Shown here piece by piece: positions 23,895 through 36,021 of a DNA stretch of 47,905 nucleotides. The notes under the pieces are model-generated. The model made no database searches. It was not told the origin of the DNA and saw nothing but the letters and a program-made list of their open reading frames with translations. This stretch comes from an uncultured Paracoccus sp. (lineage in GTDB: Bacteria > Pseudomonadota > Alphaproteobacteria > Rhodobacterales > Rhodobacteraceae): positions 1 through 47,905 of the forward strand of contig NZ_CALMYP010000051.1 of the NCBI RefSeq assembly GCF_937873615.1, given 5' to 3'. Within the stretch, counting starts at the first letter, position 1. The number at the start of each line of letters is the position of its first letter. The translations under genes were made by a program, and so were the position numbers.

Positions 23895-26114
23895 ATGGCC
23901 CTCAAGTTCGCACATTCAGGCCGTCTTTCAGATCAGAGCGATTGGCAGCTCCTGGCAGATCATCTTGAAGCGACTGCGGCCCTGGCCGGCGAACGGGGGG
24001 CCGCGCTTGGACTACGCAACACGGCCGCAACCAGTGGCCTGTTCCATGACTTCGGAAAACACGATCCCGAATTCGAGCGCGTCCTTCGTGGCGAAAACAT
24101 AAGTGTCAATCACTCCACGGCAGGCGCGGCCCTATTATTGCGCAGGGTCCCATCTGAGCTTCGTCCCGTGGCCGAGGTCCTCGCCTACACCATTCTGGGC
24201 CACCATGCCGGCCTGCCGGACCGGCGAGGGGCCACCGGCAGCCTGGATTCGCGCATCGAAACCTTCCGCGACCCAATTGACCCAACTATCGGCAATGCGA
24301 TGGAGGTGGACTTTAACCAGCCTGCCAAAGAGCTTAAGGCGCTTATGCGGCAATCATCGGCACCTTTCGATCTGTCTGTCGCGACGCGAATGCTGTTCTC
24401 CTGCCTGGTAGACGCGGACTTTCGTGACACCGAGGCCTATTACGCTGGCCTTGAGAACCGCGTTCCGTCCCGTGGCTGGCCTTCGTTGCAAGGGCTGCTA
24501 ACGGCCTGGATAACCCATTTTGATGCGCATATGGCCGGCTTTCCAACGGAAGGTGATCTGAATCAACTCCGTTCTGAAATTCTGTCGCATGTCAGGAAGG
24601 AAGCCGAGAAGGAACCCGGACTGTTCACGCTGACGGTGCCGACCGGTGGCGGCAAGACGCTGGCCTCAATGGGTTTTGCTCTGGATCATGCCGCGCGGCA
24701 TGGTCATCGGCGGATCATCTATGCGATCCCCTATACCTCGATCATCGACCAGACCGCCGCGATCTTTCGGGATCTCTTCGGCGATAATGTTCTGGAACAT
24801 CACTCTGCAATCGAAAGTGAACGACCGGGCGCGCAAGGGCACGACAAGATACGGCTTGCGATGGAGGATTGGGCCGCGCCGCTGATAGTCACGACCAATG
24901 TGCAACTGTTCGAAAGCCTGTTCGCCGCGCGGCCATCGCGTTGTCGCAAGCTGCACAATATCGCGGGTTCGGTGATCGTGCTGGACGAAGCGCAGACCCT
25001 GCCGCGCAAGCTGCTGATCCCGACACTGCGCATGATCGAGGTTCTGACTGCGCATTACGGCTGTTCGGTCGTGCTGTGCACGGCGACCCAGCCCGCCTTT
25101 GACAGCCGCCAGCTGAAACAGGGTGGCCTGCCGCTGGAGGGGCGTGAGTTGGCACCCGATCCGCAGGGGCTGGCCAGCAAGCTGCGGCGGGCGCGGATCG
25201 TCCGGGCCGGGCCGATGGATGACGCCGCCCTGATCGACGCGCTGTCCGCGGCGCCGCAAGGCTTCGTGATCGTGAACAACCGCGCCCATGCGCTTGCGCT
25301 GTTCCGGGACGGTCAGGCAGCCGGGATCGACGGGCTGATCCACCTGACCACGCGCCAATATCCCGTCCATCGTCGTGCGATCCTATCCGATATCCGGGCG
25401 CGGCTGGTCGCCGGGCAGCCCTGCCGGCTGATCGCCACCAGCCTGATAGAAGCCGGGGTCGACCTGGACTTTCCGCTGGGCTGGCGGGCCGAGGCCGGGC
25501 TGGATTCCTGCGTTCAGGCCGCGGGCCGCGTCAATCGCAACGGCACCCGCGACATCGAGGCAAGCAGGCTGACGGTGTTTTCGCCCGTCGGCTACAGCGC
25601 CCCGGCTGAAATTCGCGCGCTGGCCGAGGCCATGGACCGGGTGGCCGCGCGCCACGACGATCTTCTATCGCCGGATGCGATCCGCGACTGGTTCGAGGAG
25701 GTCTATTGGAAGGCAGGCCCCGCCCGGTTGGGCCAGCCGATGGTAGATCGCTTCATCCTTGCAACAAGCGGCACCGACTTTCCCTTTCGCAGCATCGCCG
25801 CCGAATACCGCATGATCGACAGCCCGATGGTGCCGGTCATCGTGCCGGGCGATGAAGCAAAGGCCGCCGTCGCCGATCTGGCTTATGCCAACATTCCCTC
25901 AGGCCTAATTGCGCGTCGGCTGCAACCCTATACGGTGCAGATCCCGGCCCGGTCACGCGCCAAACTGGTAGGGAATGGCCATGCCGCATTCCTGCACCCC
26001 GACCTGCGCGCCGATCAGTTCTGCGTCTTGCAGACCATGTCGCTTTATCACGCCGAGAGCGGGCTGTGGTGGGAGGACGCGGATTACCTGGCCCAAGAGA
26101 GCATGTTGATCTGA
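23895..26114 (+). CDS. cas3: CRISPR-associated helicase-nuclease Cas3 (type I-C)
   Basis: 739 residues from ATG 23895 (AGGA 4 bases upstream). The HD nuclease domain shows FAHSG, LFHDFGKHD and VNHSTAGA. The SF2 helicase has Walker A TVPTGGGKT, the DEAQ box in VIVLDEAQTLPRK, TATQPAF (motif III), TSLIEAGVDLDFP (motif V) and QAAGRVNRNG (motif VI). It is recruited by the Cascade complex and degrades target DNA. All motifs look intact. The first 240 or so codons have a visibly lower G/C third-position bias than the rest of the gene. Confidence 0.96.
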   Translation: MALKFAHSGRLSDQSDWQLLADHLEATAALAGERGAALGLRNTAATSGLFHDFGKHDPEFERVLRGENISVNHSTAGAALLLRRVPSELRPVAEVLAYTILGHHAGLPDRRGATGSLDSRIETFRDPIDPTIGNAMEVDFNQPAKELKALMRQSSAPFDLSVATRMLFSCLVDADFRDTEAYYAGLENRVPSRGWPSLQGLLTAWITHFDAHMAGFPTEGDLNQLRSEILSHVRKEAEKEPGLFTLTVPTGGGKTLASMGFALDHAARHGHRRIIYAIPYTSIIDQTAAIFRDLFGDNVLEHHSAIESERPGAQGHDKIRLAMEDWAAPLIVTTNVQLFESLFAARPSRCRKLHNIAGSVIVLDEAQTLPRKLLIPTLRMIEVLTAHYGCSVVLCTATQPAFDSRQLKQGGLPLEGRELAPDPQGLASKLRRARIVRAGPMDDAALIDALSAAPQGFVIVNNRAHALALFRDGQAAGIDGLIHLTTRQYPVHRRAILSDIRARLVAGQPCRLIATSLIEAGVDLDFPLGWRAEAGLDSCVQAAGRVNRNGTRDIEASRLTVFSPVGYSAPAEIRALAEAMDRVAARHDDLLSPDAIRDWFEEVYWKAGPARLGQPMVDRFILATSGTDFPFRSIAAEYRMIDSPMVPVIVPGDEAKAAVADLAYANIPSGLIARRLQPYTVQIPARSRAKLVGNGHAAFLHPDLRADQFCVLQTMSLYHAESGLWWEDADYLAQESMLI

Positions 26115-26189
26115 ATTCAAGTGGGCCGCAATGTCGCACTTGCGTTATGGTTGCTTCCGAATAAGCTGAGGCCGATTTCAGGAGAACGT

Positions 26190-26888
26190 ATGTCTTTCGG
26201 TATTCGGTTGCATGTCTGGGGCAAGAATGCCCTCTTTACTCGCCCCGAGATGAAGGTCGAACGTGTCTCGTATGACGTCATGACCCCATCGGCCGCGCGC
26301 GGGATCCTCGAAGCGATCCACTGGAAGCCGGCGATCCGCTGGGTCATCGACCGCATCCATGTGCTGGAACCGATCCGCTTTCAGTCGATCCGCCGCAATG
26401 AGGTCGGGCACAAGACGCCGGCCGGCACGATCAAGCGAGCAATGAAGCGCGGCGATCTGGAGGGGCTGCAACTGCTGGTCGACGAGGATCGGCAGCAGCG
26501 GGCCTCGACCGTGCTGGTCGCGCCCGCCTATGTGATCGAGGCGCATTTCCAGATGACCGACCGGGCCGGGGCCGAGGATAACGAAGGCAAGCATCTGGAT
26601 ATCTTCAACCGCCGCGCCGCGCGCGGACAGTGCTTTCATCAGCCCTGCCTTGGCACGCGCGAATTCGCCGCGCATTTCGGGCTGATCGCGCCGGATGCGC
26701 CGATGCCGGCGCGCCATCCCGAGGCCGAGACGCCTGATCTGGGTTTCGGCGCCCCGCGCGATCTGGGCTTCATGCTGTGGGATATCGACCATGCGGCACC
26801 GGGCCGGCCTTCGCTGTTCTTCCGGGCCAGCCTGAAGGACGGCGTGATGGAGGTGCCGCCGCCCGGATCGCCGGAGATCCGGGGATGA
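26190..26888 (+). CDS. cas5c: Cas5c, crRNA-processing endoribonuclease
   Basis: 232 residues from ATG 26190 (AGGAG 5 bases upstream). The start SFGIRLHVWGKNALFTRPEMKVERVSYDVMTPSAARGI is diagnostic of Cas5c/Cas5d. The Tyr in VSYDV and the Lys-His pair in GKHLDIFNRRA match the residues used for RNA cleavage in the family. Type I-C has no cas6: this protein cuts the repeat and stays on the 5' handle. The stop overlaps the cas8c start. Confidence 0.95.
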   Translation: MSFGIRLHVWGKNALFTRPEMKVERVSYDVMTPSAARGILEAIHWKPAIRWVIDRIHVLEPIRFQSIRRNEVGHKTPAGTIKRAMKRGDLEGLQLLVDEDRQQRASTVLVAPAYVIEAHFQMTDRAGAEDNEGKHLDIFNRRAARGQCFHQPCLGTREFAAHFGLIAPDAPMPARHPEAETPDLGFGAPRDLGFMLWDIDHAAPGRPSLFFRASLKDGVMEVPPPGSPEIRG

Positions 26889-28636
26889 GCCTGCTTGCCG
26901 CGCTGGTGCGCGCCTATGATCGGTTGCCCGACGCCCCGCCCTTCGGGTTTTCGACCGAGAAGATCGGGTTCTGCGTGGTGTTGCGTCCGGATGGATCGGT
27001 CGATCAGGTGATCGACCTGCGGGCCGACGACAAGAAGCGCAGCCCGCGGATGTTGCGGGTGCCGGCTTCGCCCAAGCGGTCGGGTAGCATGCCACGCCCG
27101 AATTTCATGTGGGACAATATCAACTATGCTCTTGGCGCAGGAAAGCTGACTGATCCGGCAGATGTTCGATTCGATGCCTTCAGAACCAAGCATCTGGAAT
27201 TTCTTTCTTCCTCATCCTCGCCCCTGCTCCAGGCCTTTTGCGCATTTTTAAGCAATTGGAAGCCTGAGCAGATTGCCGACTACCTTCCCTTTGATAAGCC
27301 GCCGACCTCGGGGTTCGTTTTTGCGATGGCGGAGAGCTATCGAGACTTCTATCTGCATGAAACGCCAGAGGCCCGTCAATTCTGGCAGGACAGCCGGGAT
27401 AGCTGGGTCGCAATTCCCGGCAAAGAAGCTGCCGCTGCCACCTGTTTGGTGACAGGAAAACACAGCGCTATTGCGAGAGTTCACCCGCCGATCAAAGGTG
27501 TTATTGGCGGTAAGACCGAGATGGCCTTGGTCTCGTTCAACGATAACGCTTATGAATCCTACGGCCACGAACAGGGCGACAATGCCCCGATCTCCGAGGC
27601 CGCGGCCTTTGCCTATACGACGGTGCTGAACCGCTATCTGGAAAAGGACAGCGGCCACCGGGTGCAGATCGGCGATGCCTCGACCGTGTTCTGGGCGGAT
27701 GCCAGCGACATGAAAGCCGGAGAAGAGGCGGAGTCCTTCTTTGCCGCCTATGTCGATCCGGGCGCCGAAGAACGGCTTGCGACTTCCGAAATCCGCGCGC
27801 GGCTGGATGCGATCCGGCAAGGGCAGCACCTGTCGCATATCGCCCCGGAACTGGCGCAGGGCGTGCGGTTTCACGTCCTGGGACTGGCCCCGAATGCCGC
27901 GCGGCTGTCGGTGCGCTTTTATTGGCAGGACGATTTCGGCAGGCTGACGGCGAATTATCAGCAATTTTTGCGTGATACCGAGATCCAGCCGCCGCCGCGC
28001 GATGGCTGGCCGCCGCTCTGGCGGTATCTTATCGAACTGGCCTCGCAGGGCAAACGCGAGAACGTGCCGCCGCTGATCGCCGGCGAGTGGCTGCGCGCGA
28101 TCCTTGCCGGCGCTCCCTATCCGCTGACCCTGCTGTCAACGGTGCTGATGCGGTTGCGCGCCGATGGCCAGATCAATGCCCTGCGCATCGCCATTCTGAA
28201 ATCCGTCCTGATCCGCAACTTCAAATCGGAGGTTCCCGTGGCGCTCGATCCCGCCAATACCGACCGGGGCTATGTCCTTGGCCGACTTTTCGCTCTCTAT
28301 GAAGAGGTTCAGCGCGCCGCCCTTGGCGGCATCAACGCGTCGATCCGGGACAAGTTCTATGGTGCCGCCTCGGCCACGCCGCAAAAGGTGTTCCGGACGC
28401 TGGATTCCGGTTCGGCCAACCATTTCAGCAAGCTGCGTAAGACCAGCCCCGGCCGCGCGGTCAACCTCGACAAGCTGCTGACATCGATCACCGACCTGAT
28501 GGAGCCGGGCGCCGACCCGATTCCGGTTGCGCTTGGCACCGCCGAACAGGCCATGTTCGGGATCGGCTATTACCACCAGCGCGCCGATTTCTTCCGCAAG
28601 CAGGACATGACCACCAATTCCGAGGATGCCGCATGA
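26885..28636 (+). CDS. cas8c: Cas8c (Csd1), large subunit of type I-C Cascade
   Basis: 583 residues. The N-terminal PPFGFSTEKIGFCVVL, ADDKKRSPRMLRVP, central CLVTGKHSAIARVHPPIKGVIGG and ASTVFWAD stretches, and the C-terminal GYVLGRLFALYEEVQ with RDKFYGAASATP, are those of Csd1 proteins. Cas8c recognises the PAM and recruits Cas3. Bases about 27110-27560 (residues about 76-225) are clearly richer in A/T and use different codons from both flanks, suggesting a recombined block. An internal, well-placed start inside the gene probably yields Cas11c. Confidence 0.95.
   Translation: MSLLAALVRAYDRLPDAPPFGFSTEKIGFCVVLRPDGSVDQVIDLRADDKKRSPRMLRVPASPKRSGSMPRPNFMWDNINYALGAGKLTDPADVRFDAFRTKHLEFLSSSSSPLLQAFCAFLSNWKPEQIADYLPFDKPPTSGFVFAMAESYRDFYLHETPEARQFWQDSRDSWVAIPGKEAAAATCLVTGKHSAIARVHPPIKGVIGGKTEMALVSFNDNAYESYGHEQGDNAPISEAAAFAYTTVLNRYLEKDSGHRVQIGDASTVFWADASDMKAGEEAESFFAAYVDPGAEERLATSEIRARLDAIRQGQHLSHIAPELAQGVRFHVLGLAPNAARLSVRFYWQDDFGRLTANYQQFLRDTEIQPPPRDGWPPLWRYLIELASQGKRENVPPLIAGEWLRAILAGAPYPLTLLSTVLMRLRADGQINALRIAILKSVLIRNFKSEVPVALDPANTDRGYVLGRLFALYEEVQRAALGGINASIRDKFYGAASATPQKVFRTLDSGSANHFSKLRKTSPGRAVNLDKLLTSITDLMEPGADPIPVALGTAEQAMFGIGYYHQRADFFRKQDMTTNSEDAA
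28238..28636 (+). CDS. cas11c: Internal ORF: Cas11c small subunit translated from within cas8c
   Basis: A perfect CGGAGG (28227-28232) followed by a 5-base spacer and GTG (28238) lies in frame 451 codons into cas8c. Translation from there gives 132 residues beginning with ALDPANTDRGYVLGRLFAL and ending at the cas8c stop. Internal translation of a Cas11 subunit from the 3' part of cas8c is established for type I-C systems, and the size and position agree. The product lines the belly of the Cascade complex and stabilises target DNA binding. Confidence 0.78.
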   Translation: MALDPANTDRGYVLGRLFALYEEVQRAALGGINASIRDKFYGAASATPQKVFRTLDSGSANHFSKLRKTSPGRAVNLDKLLTSITDLMEPGADPIPVALGTAEQAMFGIGYYHQRADFFRKQDMTTNSEDAA

Positions 28637-29586
28637 CCACGCTTTCCCAACGCCATGATTTCGCACTGATTTTCGATGTGACCAACGGCAACCCCAATGG
28701 CGATCCCGATGCCGGCAACCTGCCGCGCCTCGACCCGGAAACCAATCACGGGCTGGTCAGCGATGTCAGCCTCAAGCGCAAGATCCGCAATTACGTCGAA
28801 CTGGCGCGCGAAGGCGAGGCCGGGCATCACATCTATGTCCAGGAAGGCGCGATCCTGAACGAAAAGCACCGCCAGGCCTATGTCGCGCTGCGCCCCGACG
28901 ATCCCAAGGCGGGCAAGGATGCGAAGCTTAACCCCAAGGACGATGCCGAGGCTAAGGCGCTGCGCGATTTCATGTGCGCGAATTTCTTCGATGTGCGGAC
29001 CTTCGGCGCGGTGATGTCCACCGGGATCAACTGCGGGCAGGTCAAGGGTCCGGTGCAGATGACCTTCGCCAGCTCGGTCGAGCCGATCCTGCCGGTCGAG
29101 ATCTCGATCACCCGCATGGCCGCCACCAACGAGGCCGAGCAAAAGAAACGCGCCGAGGGCGACGATGGCGACGTGCGCACCGACAACCGCACCATGGGGC
29201 GCAAGCATATCGTGCCCTATGGGCTTTATGTCGCGCATGGCTTCATCTCGGCCAAGTTTGCCGAGCGGACCGGCTTTTCCGAGGCGGATCTGGCGCTGCT
29301 GTTCGAGGCGCTGCAGAACATGTTCGAACATGACCGCTCGGCGGCGCGTGGCGAGATGACGGCGCGCAAGCTGATCGTCTTTCGCCATGCCAATGCGCTT
29401 GGCAATGCCCCCGCGCATGCGCTGTTCGACCGGATCCGCGTCGGCCGGTCTGTCGATGGCGCGTTTCGCGAGATCGACGACCTGGGCCTGGGCAACCTGC
29501 CGCCGGCGCGGAAATTCTCGGATTATACCGTCCGGATCGAGCGCGACGGCCTGCCCGAGGGGGTCGAGATCCTCGATCTGCTGTGA
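28633..29586 (+). CDS. cas7: Cas7c (Csd2), backbone subunit of Cascade
   Basis: 317 residues starting in the ATGA overlap with cas8c. The opening DVTNGNPNGDPDAGNLPRLD, the VRTFGAVMSTGINCGQVKGPVQ core and NRTMGRKHIVPYGLY are signature Csd2/DevR-type motifs. Several copies polymerise along the crRNA. No defects are visible. Confidence 0.96.
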   Translation: MTTLSQRHDFALIFDVTNGNPNGDPDAGNLPRLDPETNHGLVSDVSLKRKIRNYVELAREGEAGHHIYVQEGAILNEKHRQAYVALRPDDPKAGKDAKLNPKDDAEAKALRDFMCANFFDVRTFGAVMSTGINCGQVKGPVQMTFASSVEPILPVEISITRMAATNEAEQKKRAEGDDGDVRTDNRTMGRKHIVPYGLYVAHGFISAKFAERTGFSEADLALLFEALQNMFEHDRSAARGEMTARKLIVFRHANALGNAPAHALFDRIRVGRSVDGAFREIDDLGLGNLPPARKFSDYTVRIERDGLPEGVEILDLL

Positions 29587-30221
29587 GCGGCGCTGAGGCC
29601 GACGAGCCGATCCCGATCTCTGCCCTGCAGCATGCGGTCTATTGCCTGCGGCAAGCGGCGCTGATCCACCTTGAACGGGTCTGGGCCGAGAACCGATTTA
29701 CGGCCGAGGGCGATGTGCTGCATGCCGTGGCCGACAAGGGCGGCAGCCGCAAGGCACGCGGCGTCCGTCGGGTCCTGTCGCTGCCGCTGGCCTCGCAGCG
29801 ACTGAACCTGACCGGCGTGGCCGATCTGGTCGAATTCGCGCACGGCCCCGATGGCGAAACTGCCTTTCCGGTCGAATACAAGCGCGGCAAGCCCAAGCTG
29901 CATCGCGCCGACGAGGTCCAGCTCTGCGCGCAGGCCCTGTGCCTGGAGGAGATGACCGGGCGGCCAGTCGAACAGGGGGCGCTGTTCTATGCGCAGACAA
30001 GACGTCGGGTCACGGTGCCCTTTGACGCCGATCTGCGCGGTCTGACCGAAGCCGCGGTGGTCGAGCTTGCCGAGGTTCTGGCCAGCGGCAAGACCCCTCC
30101 GCCGACCCCGCATCGCGCGCGTTGCCGTGCCTGTTCCCTGATAGACCTGTGCCGGCCCGACACGGTCGGCCGCCCGGTCCGGGCATGGCGCGACCGGATG
30201 CTGGACAAGGCCCTGTCATGA
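29583..30221 (+). CDS. cas4: Cas4, adaptation exonuclease
   Basis: 212 residues with GTG start overlapping cas7. The four iron-sulfur cysteines are in AVYCLRQ near the N-terminus and CRACSLIDLC near the C-terminus. The RecB-like nuclease residues lie in VADLVEF and VEYKRGKPKLH, with a QLCAQALCLEE motif III. Cas4 trims prespacers and sets PAM choice and orientation for Cas1-Cas2 in type I-C. Confidence 0.95.
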   Translation: MSGAEADEPIPISALQHAVYCLRQAALIHLERVWAENRFTAEGDVLHAVADKGGSRKARGVRRVLSLPLASQRLNLTGVADLVEFAHGPDGETAFPVEYKRGKPKLHRADEVQLCAQALCLEEMTGRPVEQGALFYAQTRRRVTVPFDADLRGLTEAAVVELAEVLASGKTPPPTPHRARCRACSLIDLCRPDTVGRPVRAWRDRMLDKALS

Positions 30222-31252
30222 AAAAGCTGCTCAACACCGTCTATGTGACCACAGAAGGTTCGGCCCTGAAGAAGGATGGCGAAAACCTGGTGGCCGAGGT
30301 CGAGGGCGCCGAAAAGGCGCGCGTTCCCCTGCATATGCTGGCCTCGATCGTGGCCTTCGGGCCGATCCTGGTGTCGCCGGCGCTGATCGGCATCTGTGCC
30401 GAGCGCGGCATCTCCATCGTCCTGCTGGACCGCATCGGGCGCTTTCAGGCCCGGATCGAGGGGCCGGTTTCCGGCAATGTCCTTCTGCGGCGCGCCCAAT
30501 ATCGTCTGGCTGACGACGCGACCGAGGTCGCGCGCAGTATCGTCATGGGCAAGATCGCCAATCAACGCGCCGTGATCCGCCGCAGCCTGCGCGACCATGG
30601 CAGCGAAATGGCGCCTGCGGCCAGCGATGCGCTGAATGCGGCAGCGGATCGCATGGCGATGATCCTGCGTCGCGTGCAGCATGGCGATGACAGCCTCGAC
30701 CTGCTGCGCGGTTCGGAGGGCGAGGCAGCCTTGCAGTATTTCGGGGTCTTCGACCATCTGATCCGCGCGCCGGATACCGAATTGCGTTGGTCCGGCCGGT
30801 CGCGCCGCCCGCCGCTGGACGCGATGAACGCGCTCCTGTCCTTTCTCTATACGCTGCTGACCCATGATTGCCGTTCCGCCTGCGAGGCGGTGGGGCTGGA
30901 TCCCGCCGTGGGCTTTCTGCATCGTGATCGCCCGGGTCGGCCCAGCCTCGCTCTGGATCTGATGGAGGAACTGCGCGCGCCCCTTGCCGACCGGCTGGCG
31001 CTTTCGCTGGTCAATCGCCGGCAGTTGCGGGCGGCGGATTTCCGGAAGATGGAAAATGGTGCGGTGCTTTTGACCGACGAGGCGCGCCGCACCGTCCTGA
31101 CCGCCTGGCAGGAACGGAAAAAGCAGGAACGCCAGCATCCCTTCCTTCAGGAAAAGGCGCCGTTCGGGCTGGTCCCCTATCTCCAGGCGCAACTGCTGGC
31201 ACGCCATCTGCGCGGCGATATCGACGCCTATCCATCCTGGTTCTGGAGCTGA
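30218..31252 (+). CDS. cas1: Cas1, spacer integrase
   Basis: 344 residues from the ATG overlapping cas4. Begins [21 protein letters not shown] as in type I-C Cas1. The metal ligands are expected in the Glu of [12 protein letters not shown], the His of [18 protein letters not shown] and the Asp of that same segment. It inserts new spacers at the leader end of the array with Cas2. All motifs are intact, so adaptation may be active. Confidence 0.96.
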   Translation: MKKLLNTVYVTTEGSALKKDGENLVAEVEGAEKARVPLHMLASIVAFGPILVSPALIGICAERGISIVLLDRIGRFQARIEGPVSGNVLLRRAQYRLADDATEVARSIVMGKIANQRAVIRRSLRDHGSEMAPAASDALNAAADRMAMILRRVQHGDDSLDLLRGSEGEAALQYFGVFDHLIRAPDTELRWSGRSRRPPLDAMNALLSFLYTLLTHDCRSACEAVGLDPAVGFLHRDRPGRPSLALDLMEELRAPLADRLALSLVNRRQLRAADFRKMENGAVLLTDEARRTVLTAWQERKKQERQHPFLQEKAPFGLVPYLQAQLLARHLRGDIDAYPSWFWS

Positions 31253-31253
31253 G

Positions 31254-31544
31254 ATGCTGGTCCTTGTCACCTATGACGTCAACTCGCAAGACACGACCGG
31301 CCGCAAGCGCCTGCGCCAGGTCGCCCGTGCCTGCGAGGACTTCGGGCAGCGGGTGCAGTTCTCGGTCTTCGAGATCGAGGTCGATCCCGCGCAATGGACC
31401 CGCCTCAAGGCGCGCCTCGAAGGCATTATCCTTCCCGAGCGCGACAGCCTGCGTTATTATTACCTGGGCGCGAACTGGACCCGCCGGGTCGAGCATGTCG
31501 GCGCCAAACCCGCCACCGACCTGAATGGCCCGCTGATCATCTGA
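31254..31544 (+). CDS. cas2: Cas2, adaptation subunit
   Basis: 96 residues. The N-terminal strand [10 protein letters not shown] carries the conserved Asp, followed by [26 protein letters not shown]-type sequence ([10 protein letters not shown]) and [11 protein letters not shown]. It bridges two Cas1 dimers in the integration complex. Last gene of the operon, one base after the cas1 stop; the leader of the array follows. Confidence 0.96.
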   Translation: MLVLVTYDVNSQDTTGRKRLRQVARACEDFGQRVQFSVFEIEVDPAQWTRLKARLEGIILPERDSLRYYYLGANWTRRVEHVGAKPATDLNGPLII

Positions 31545-31736
31545 GCCTTGCCGCGCCAGCTGCGAACCCCTAGCGTGTCACAAATGCGCAGGAAGTTCGC
31601 AGAACAACAGCTATTTGAAATCGTTTTATTTTATTAGATTTTCCACGCGGAAGATTACCAGCGTCACCCGTTAATGCGTTGGTTCGCAGATATGTACCTG
31701 TTTGCCACCATCAAACAACACACTATGACTTACCCT
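31545..31736 (+). promoter_or_regulatory. CRISPR leader
   Basis: 192 non-coding bases between cas2 and the first repeat. An AT-rich tract (about 31610-31645, ending attttattagatttt) stands out against the GC-rich surroundings. TTCGCAG occurs twice (about 31591 and 31683). New spacers should enter at its right end and the array promoter should lie inside. Confidence 0.8.
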
Positions 31737-35079
<3,343 letters not shown>

Positions 35080-35583
35080 CCACTTCGAAAACCATCACCG
35101 CCTACACGAAGAGTGCGCGGAGGCTGGCAGCTAATCCGCTCGTGCACCCCAAGTACGCGTTCGTCGTCGTACTGGGCGCCGGCCGGCGCGAGAGCGGTAC
35201 GCACGACACACCCAAGAGCCCGACCGAGAAGATCCTCGCGGAAAGGCTGAATCGGCTTTGCATTCACGGGTGACACCGCGGGCTGGAACGATGTGGATTC
35301 TGTCTTGGTGAGGGATCGTGCCTGGAAATGTGGAACTGTTTGCATGAACAACCAAAAGTTACCTGCTTCCCAATGGTAACATCACCCCTCGCCACCCTTT
35401 CACGAATAATTCGGGTTGAACCACCGGTTTCCCAAGGCGCATTCGGCGCACGCAAGCCGCGTGTCTCATGCCCCTGGCATGAGACCGGGTAGGACCCAGC
35501 ATCACCAAAATTACCACTTGATGAATCGTGCGTCCGAATTTAGATAGCCAGGCAATGATTAGCATACTATCTGATTGCAGGTC
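35080..35583. other. Region between the array and marR
   Basis: The first 190 bases have high-GC, coding-like composition and an open frame ending at 35273 (containing FVVVLGAGRRESG), but it runs into the array and has no start, so it may be a relic. At 35463-35485 a perfect 10-bp inverted repeat (GTCTCATGCC, CCT, GGCATGAGAC) stands alone. The end holds the marR promoter region. Confidence 0.5.
35540..35574. promoter_or_regulatory. Candidate MarR operator/promoter
   Basis: TTAGATAG (35540-35547) and CTATCTGA (35567-35574) form an inverted repeat with a 19-base centre, and inside lies the smaller quasi-palindrome TTAGCATACTAT. The site sits 9 bases before the marR ATG, where an autorepressor of the efflux operon would bind. 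TACTAT could be the -10 box. Confidence 0.5.
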
Positions 35584-36021
35584 ATGACGCTTCACGACAC
35601 CCAAAAAGATATCCTCCGCAAGATTTCGATGGCCGGTCGGCAGATCCGCAAACTCTTCAATGCCCGCGCCAGTGAATACGGTTTGACCCTGGCGCGAGCG
35701 CAGGCGCTGATCCTGCTTCGTGAAAAGGGGGCAATGACGCAGGCCGACCTGGCGATGGAACTCGAGGTCGAGCGACCGACTGTTGCCCGGCTTGTGGATG
35801 CCATGGTTGCAGCCGGCCATGTCACCCGGGAAACCTCGGAAAGCGACCGGCGCTATCGCAATATTGCACTGACCGATGCGGCCAACGGCGACATCCGCGC
35901 ACTCGAACAGCTTACAGCCGCCTTGCGAGAAGATGTCCTAGCCGACATTTCCGCGTCAGATCTCAGCGTCGTCAACCGCGTGTTCACACAAATGCTACGC
36001 AACATCGAGCAGGCACGGTGA
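35584..36021 (+). CDS. MarR-family transcriptional regulator
   Basis: 145 residues. The winged helix is clear: LTLARAQALILLREKGAMTQADLAMELEVERPTVARLVDAMVAAGHVTRE, with the wing around SDRRYRNIALTD. ATG 35584 has GCAGG only 2-3 bases upstream, so a TTG at 35575 is an alternative start. The stop overlaps the MFS start (TGATG), so it is co-transcribed with the efflux genes, as in emrRAB. It probably represses the operon until a drug or phenolic ligand binds. Confidence 0.9.
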   Translation: MTLHDTQKDILRKISMAGRQIRKLFNARASEYGLTLARAQALILLREKGAMTQADLAMELEVERPTVARLVDAMVAAGHVTRETSESDRRYRNIALTDAANGDIRALEQLTAALREDVLADISASDLSVVNRVFTQMLRNIEQAR

